Below, one piece after another: positions 60,563 through 64,000 of a stretch of 64,000 nucleotides of DNA. Below the pieces are notes generated by a model, which was not told the origin of the DNA, did not search any database, and was given only the letters and a program-made list of their open reading frames with translations. The stretch spans positions 11,166 through 75,165 of the forward strand of contig JAQBQL010000197.1 of NCBI GenBank assembly GCA_028287035.1, in the 5' to 3' direction. Made by a program: the position numbers and the translations under genes. Position 1 is the stretch's first letter; each line of letters begins with the position of its first letter. Source of the DNA: Labilithrix sp. Its GTDB lineage: Bacteria > Myxococcota > Polyangia > Polyangiales > Polyangiaceae.

Positions 60563-62026
60563 TCAGGCCCGGGTCAGCTCGAGGACCCCGTCCTCCACCG
60601 ATCCGAAGCGGAGGCCGAGCAGGTCGAGGACGTAGTTCTGGTAGAGCCGCCACGGGGCCTTGGGTCCCTGCTTCGGCATCTGGTCGAGCGCGCGCTGGAC
60701 GTAGCCCGAGGAGAAATTCATGAGCGGCTCCTCCGCGTCGAGCTCCGCCTCGCGGTTCTTCACCCGCGGAACCGCGATCGCGTAGCCGTTCTTCTTCATG
60801 GTCCGGAGCACGCGGCAGACGTACTCCGAGATGAGGTCCGCCTTCAGCGTCCACGAGGCGTTGGTGTACCCGAGCACGATCGCGAAGTTCGGGACGTCGC
60901 TCAGCATCGCGCCCTTGTAGTTGCGCGTCTTGCCGGGATCGACGACCGCGCCGTCAACGATGATCTGGATGCCGCCCGCGACGAGCAGCTTGAGGCCGGT
61001 AGCGGTGACGACGACGTCGGCCTCGATTCGCTTGCCCGACTTCAGGAGGAGCCCGGTCTCGGTGAAGCGCTCGATGTGGTCGGTCACGATCTCCGCGCGG
61101 CCCTCGCGAAGCGCCGCGAAGAGATCGCCGTCGGGCACGAGGCAGAGGCGCTGGTCCCACGGGTTGTAGCGCGGCGTGAAGTGCTGCTCGACGTCGATGT
61201 CCTTGCCGACCTGCTTCCGGACCTGCCCGACCAGGAATTTCTTCGTGCGCTCCGGGAACGCGCGCATGACGTTGAAGGTCGCCATGGTGACGGCGACGTT
61301 CTTCCAGCGCGCGATCGCGTAGGCGGCGGGCCCGGGCAGCCGCGCCTCGAGGAACCGCGCGACCGCATCCACCGCGGGAAGCGACACGATGTACGAGGGT
61401 GACCGCTGGAGCATGGTGACCTTCGCCGCGCCCTTCGCGAGCTCCGGGACCAGCGTGACGGCAGTGGCGCCGCTGCCGATCACGACGACGCGCTTGCCCT
61501 TCGTGACCACGTCGTCCGTCCACTTCTGCGGGTGCACGATGCGGCCCTGGAAGCGCGACGCGTCGGGGAACTCCGGCGAGTAGCCCTCCTCGTAGTCGTA
61601 GTAGCCCGTGCACATCACGAGGAAGCGGCACGTGAAGCGCACGACCTCGCCGCTCTCCGGGCGGCGGACCTCGACCGACCACTCCGCGCGATCGGTGGAC
61701 CACGACACGCGCTCGACGCGGTGGCCGAAGCGGATCTTCGTGTCGATGCCGCGCTCGTGGGCGGTGTCCTTCACGTACTCGCGGATCGACGCGCCGTCCG
61801 CGATCGACTGCTCGCCCTTCCAAGGCCGGAACCGGAAGCCGAGCGTGTACATGTCCGAGTCCGAGCGGATGCCCGGGTACCGGAAGAGATCCCACGTCCC
61901 GCCGATCGCGTCGCGCCCCTCGAGGATGGCGAACGTGTGGTCCGGACACTCATCCTGCAGGTGCACCGCGGCAGAGATGCCGGACAGCCCGGCGCCCACC
62001 ACCAGCACGTCGAAGTGTTCGCTCAT
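60563..62026 (-). CDS. flavin-containing monooxygenase, Baeyer-Villiger type (EthA-like)
   Basis: 487 residues. FAD motif GAGLSG at 11-16, and the Baeyer-Villiger fingerprint FxGxxxHxxxW as FQGRIVHPQKW (F159, H165, W169). The NADPH motif GSGATA lies at 184-189. A C-terminal ATG motif is in VTATGLKLLV. The enzyme uses NADPH and O2 to insert oxygen into ketones or sulfur compounds. Its closest named pattern is EthA of mycobacteria. It is cytoplasmic and divergent from the beta-lactamase-family gene across 44 bp. Confidence 0.93.
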   Translation of the reverse strand: MSEHFDVLVVGAGLSGISAAVHLQDECPDHTFAILEGRDAIGGTWDLFRYPGIRSDSDMYTLGFRFRPWKGEQSIADGASIREYVKDTAHERGIDTKIRFGHRVERVSWSTDRAEWSVEVRRPESGEVVRFTCRFLVMCTGYYDYEEGYSPEFPDASRFQGRIVHPQKWTDDVVTKGKRVVVIGSGATAVTLVPELAKGAAKVTMLQRSPSYIVSLPAVDAVARFLEARLPGPAAYAIARWKNVAVTMATFNVMRAFPERTKKFLVGQVRKQVGKDIDVEQHFTPRYNPWDQRLCLVPDGDLFAALREGRAEIVTDHIERFTETGLLLKSGKRIEADVVVTATGLKLLVAGGIQIIVDGAVVDPGKTRNYKGAMLSDVPNFAIVLGYTNASWTLKADLISEYVCRVLRTMKKNGYAIAVPRVKNREAELDAEEPLMNFSSGYVQRALDQMPKQGPKAPWRLYQNYVLDLLGLRFGSVEDGVLELTRA

Positions 62027-62070
62027 GATCCGCGTCAGCCTAGCGTAGGGCGGCTAGGATCGCCGGAACG

Positions 62071-63270
62071 ATGTCGGCACCCACGTTCTCCAGGGTCGGT
62101 CTCTCGCGGCTCTACGGACAGCTCTCGTCCTACGTCGACCGCGGCGCGATCCCGGGTCTCGTGTCGCTCGTCGCGCGCGGCGGCGAGGTCCAGGTGGACG
62201 CGATCGGAAGTCTCGCGTCGGACGGCGTGCCGATGCAGCGCGACACGATCTTCCGCATCTCGTCGATGACGAAGCCCATCACCGCGGTGGCGGCGATGAT
62301 CCTCGTCGAGGAGTGCCGCCTCCGCCTCGACGACCCCGTCGACGAGCTGCTCCCGGAGCTCGCCAACCGGCGCGTGCTCGCGCGCCTCGACGGTCCGCTC
62401 GACGAGACCGTGCCGGCGAAGCGACCGATCACCGTCCGCGATCTCCTGACGTTCCGTTCCGGGATCGGGCTCGTGATGCGACAGGTGGACGAGGTGCCCA
62501 TCCTGCGCGCCCTCCGGGATGCCGGGCTCGAGCAGGGACCGCCGAACCCTGCGCGGCTCCCCGATGCCGACGCGTTCATGAAGGCGATCGGCAGCCTGCC
62601 GCTCATGTACCAGCCGGGCGAGCGCTGGATGTACCACTGGAGCGCGACCATCCTCGGCGTGCTCGTGGCCCGCGCCGCGGGCGAGCCGCTGGAGTCGTTC
62701 TTCCGCGAGCGCATCTTCGAGCCCCTCGGCATGAAGGACACCGCCTTCAGCGTGCCCGAGGCGAAGCAGGCGCGCCTCGCCACGCAGTACCAGCCGGCCC
62801 AGGGCGGCCTCGCGGTCTACGATCTGCCCGGCGGGCAGTGGAGCGCGCCGCCGCCGCACGCCTCGGGCAGCGACGGGCTCGTGTCCACCGCCGACGATCT
62901 CCTCGCCTTCAGCGAGATGCTGCTCGGCAAGGGCAAGCGGCAGGGCGTCCGCGTGCTCTCGCGCCCGAGCGTCGAGGTGATGACCACCGACCACCTGACC
63001 GCGGAGCAGCACGCGCTCGGCGGCATGTCTCCCGGGGACTTCCAGGATCTCGGCTGGGGGCTCGGCCTCGCCGTGGTCACGCGGCGGGCCAACGTCGCGA
63101 TGTCGGTCGGGACGTTCGGCTGGGACGGCGGCCTCGGCACCTCGTGGTACGCGGACCCGCGGGAGGACCTCACCGGCATCCTCCTCACCCAGGTCGGGTG
63201 GACGTCGCCTGCCGGCCCGCGCGTGCGGCACGATTTCTGGACCTCGGCCTACCAGGCCATCGAGGACTGA
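62071..63270 (+). CDS. beta-lactamase family serine hydrolase
   Basis: 399 residues. The nucleophile motif S-X-X-K is S65-MT-K68 (ISSMTKPI), the tyrosine motif is Y188 (RWMYHWS), and the later HxG-type region lies around FGWDGGLGTSW. This matches class C beta-lactamase and EstB-type esterase folds. There is no signal peptide, so it is probably cytoplasmic; an esterase or peptidase role is more likely than antibiotic resistance. It converges on the PrmA-like gene, 4 bp away. Confidence 0.9.
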   Translation: MSAPTFSRVGLSRLYGQLSSYVDRGAIPGLVSLVARGGEVQVDAIGSLASDGVPMQRDTIFRISSMTKPITAVAAMILVEECRLRLDDPVDELLPELANRRVLARLDGPLDETVPAKRPITVRDLLTFRSGIGLVMRQVDEVPILRALRDAGLEQGPPNPARLPDADAFMKAIGSLPLMYQPGERWMYHWSATILGVLVARAAGEPLESFFRERIFEPLGMKDTAFSVPEAKQARLATQYQPAQGGLAVYDLPGGQWSAPPPHASGSDGLVSTADDLLAFSEMLLGKGKRQGVRVLSRPSVEVMTTDHLTAEQHALGGMSPGDFQDLGWGLGLAVVTRRANVAMSVGTFGWDGGLGTSWYADPREDLTGILLTQVGWTSPAGPRVRHDFWTSAYQAIED

Positions 63271-63274
63271 GCCT

Positions 63275-63865
63275 TCACCGCGCGGCGACGACGGCCCGCC
63301 AGGCGAGCGCGCGCCACTCGCCCCGCTCGTAGATCTCGGGACGGTGGCCGCCGAGCGCCCGCGCGTAGCAGGAGCTCACCTCGGGGACGTCCGTCGACGT
63401 GAGGCCGGAGAGCACCAGGGTACCCCCGCCAGCCACGCACGCCACGAGCGGGGCCGCGAGCTGCACGAGGACCCCGCGCAGGATGTTCGCGACGACGAGA
63501 TCGTGCGCCGTCGACGGCAGAGCGCGCCCGAACCGGACGCGCTCCGCGACGCCGTTCAGCGCGGCGTTCCGCGCGGCCGTGGCGAGAGCGGCGTCGTCGA
63601 TCTCCACGCCGAGCGCCTCGCGGGCGCCGAGGCGCGCGGCGGCGATCGCGAGCACGCCCGTGCCACTGCCGACGTCCAGCATCGACCACGAATCCCGCCG
63701 CGGCGCGAGCGCGCCCACCGCCTCGAGACAGACCGCGGTGGTCGGATGCGAGCCGTCGCCGAACGCGTCGCTCTCCTCGAGCAGGATCGGCAAGCGCCCG
63801 GGAGGTGCGGCGAGCCCCACGGGCACGATCGCGAAGCGCGGCGGGACGTCGACGACCCGCCTCAC
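63275..63865 (-). CDS. PrmA-like protein methyltransferase lacking the N-terminal domain
   Basis: 196 residues from GTG 63865, which overlaps the stop of the tag-like gene (GTGA). The SAM-binding core has the PrmA-type signature FGDGSHPTTAVCLE, LDVGSGTGVLAIAAARLGA and VANILRGVL. The ribosomal protein L11 methyltransferase has about 290 residues. The recognition domain at its N-terminus is not present here, so the substrate may be another protein. It is probably cytoplasmic. Confidence 0.78.
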   Translation of the reverse strand: MRRVVDVPPRFAIVPVGLAAPPGRLPILLEESDAFGDGSHPTTAVCLEAVGALAPRRDSWSMLDVGSGTGVLAIAAARLGAREALGVEIDDAALATAARNAALNGVAERVRFGRALPSTAHDLVVANILRGVLVQLAAPLVACVAGGGTLVLSGLTSTDVPEVSSCYARALGGHRPEIYERGEWRALAWRAVVAAR

Positions 63866-64000
63866 GACCCCCGCTTCTTCGGCCGGCTCGCCCGCACGAA
63901 GCAGGAATCCTCGTGGTCGTCCACGATGCCTGTCGCCTGCATCCAGGCGTACACGATGACCGGGCCGACGAACTTGAAGCCGCGCTTCTTCAGCGCCTTC
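63862..64000 (-). CDS. tag: DNA-3-methyladenine glycosylase I, C-terminal fragment
   Basis: The reading frame enters from the right edge and only its last 45 or so codons are visible. They read KALKKRGFKFVGPVIVYAWM, followed by ATGIVDDHEDSCF and a basic tail. The GFKFVG block, the Y and QA-T-G residues, and the late H and C that bind zinc match the Tag family. The enzyme excises 3-methyladenine from DNA. Its stop overlaps the PrmA-like GTG, so both share an operon. Confidence 0.88.
   Translation of the reverse strand, partial: KALKKRGFKFVGPVIVYAWMQATGIVDDHEDSCFVRASRPKKRGS

Noticed and set aside
1..64000. tRNA, rRNA, CRISPR arrays, insertion sequences
   Set aside because: No cloverleaf, repeat-spacer pattern, or transposase with terminal repeats was seen; the only mobile-type signal is the orphan recombinase domain.

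Overview
The window is about 70 % G+C and nearly all coding. It suggests a free-living Gram-negative predator or saprophyte of the Myxococcota (Polyangiales-like). The signs are Ser/Thr kinases of several designs, a bactofilin, an NtrC-type regulator with a globin-coupled histidine kinase, many lipoproteins with Ala/Asp/Gly-rich linkers after the lipobox, and a MYXO-CTERM-like tail on a secreted metallopeptidase. No rRNA, tRNA, CRISPR array or intact mobile element was seen. This placement is inference; no marker gene was compared.

Layout. 1-9.9 kb: a large kinase running off the left edge, a PlsC-like acyltransferase, an L,D-transpeptidase lipoprotein, an M36 metallopeptidase and a six-CxxC zinc protein. 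9.9-19.3 kb (minus strand): a Rieske-cytochrome P450 fusion behind a UBP zinc finger, an NtrC regulator with a protoglobin-PAS histidine kinase and a universal stress protein, then an MFS carrier, a pirin and a VWA lipoprotein. 19.4-25.6 kb: HDOD protein, SthA-like transhydrogenase, kinase-cyclic-nucleotide-binding fusion, OmpA-like protein and a pseudokinase. 25.9-29.8 kb: a di-haem peroxidase lipoprotein, then a membrane protein-TetR-methyltransferase set with a likely operator.

29.8-36.5 kb (minus strand): lysozyme-like lipoprotein, single-pass protein, extensin-like protein, a bactofilin-DedA-TrxB-like operon and a MerA/Lpd-like reductase. 36.6-41.8 kb (plus): a beta-propeller lipoprotein interrupted by a one-base frameshift, an M3 peptidase and an FMN split-barrel protein. 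41.8-48.4 kb (minus): a tightly coupled operon of lipoprotein, HrpA helicase, 2OG-Fe dioxygenase and WS/DGAT acyltransferase. 48.4-55.5 kb (plus): split-barrel protein, multi-pass protein, small lipoproteins, a YadG/YadH-type ABC exporter, and a DGPF protein with its probable ECF42-type sigma factor. 55.5-64 kb: an orphan recombinase domain, a six-cysteine duplicated lipoprotein, a GH15 enzyme, a two-gene DUF4331 set, a Baeyer-Villiger-type monooxygenase, a beta-lactamase-family hydrolase, a PrmA-like methyltransferase and the end of tag.

The themes are envelope and secreted proteins (about 13 probable lipoproteins plus wall enzymes), redox enzymes, and one-protein signalling fusions. The items most worth a second look are the Rieske-P450 fusion, the kinase-cNMP fusion, the split DUF4331 pair, the duplicated six-cysteine lipoprotein, the frameshifted beta-propeller gene, and a leader element shared by two unrelated genes.
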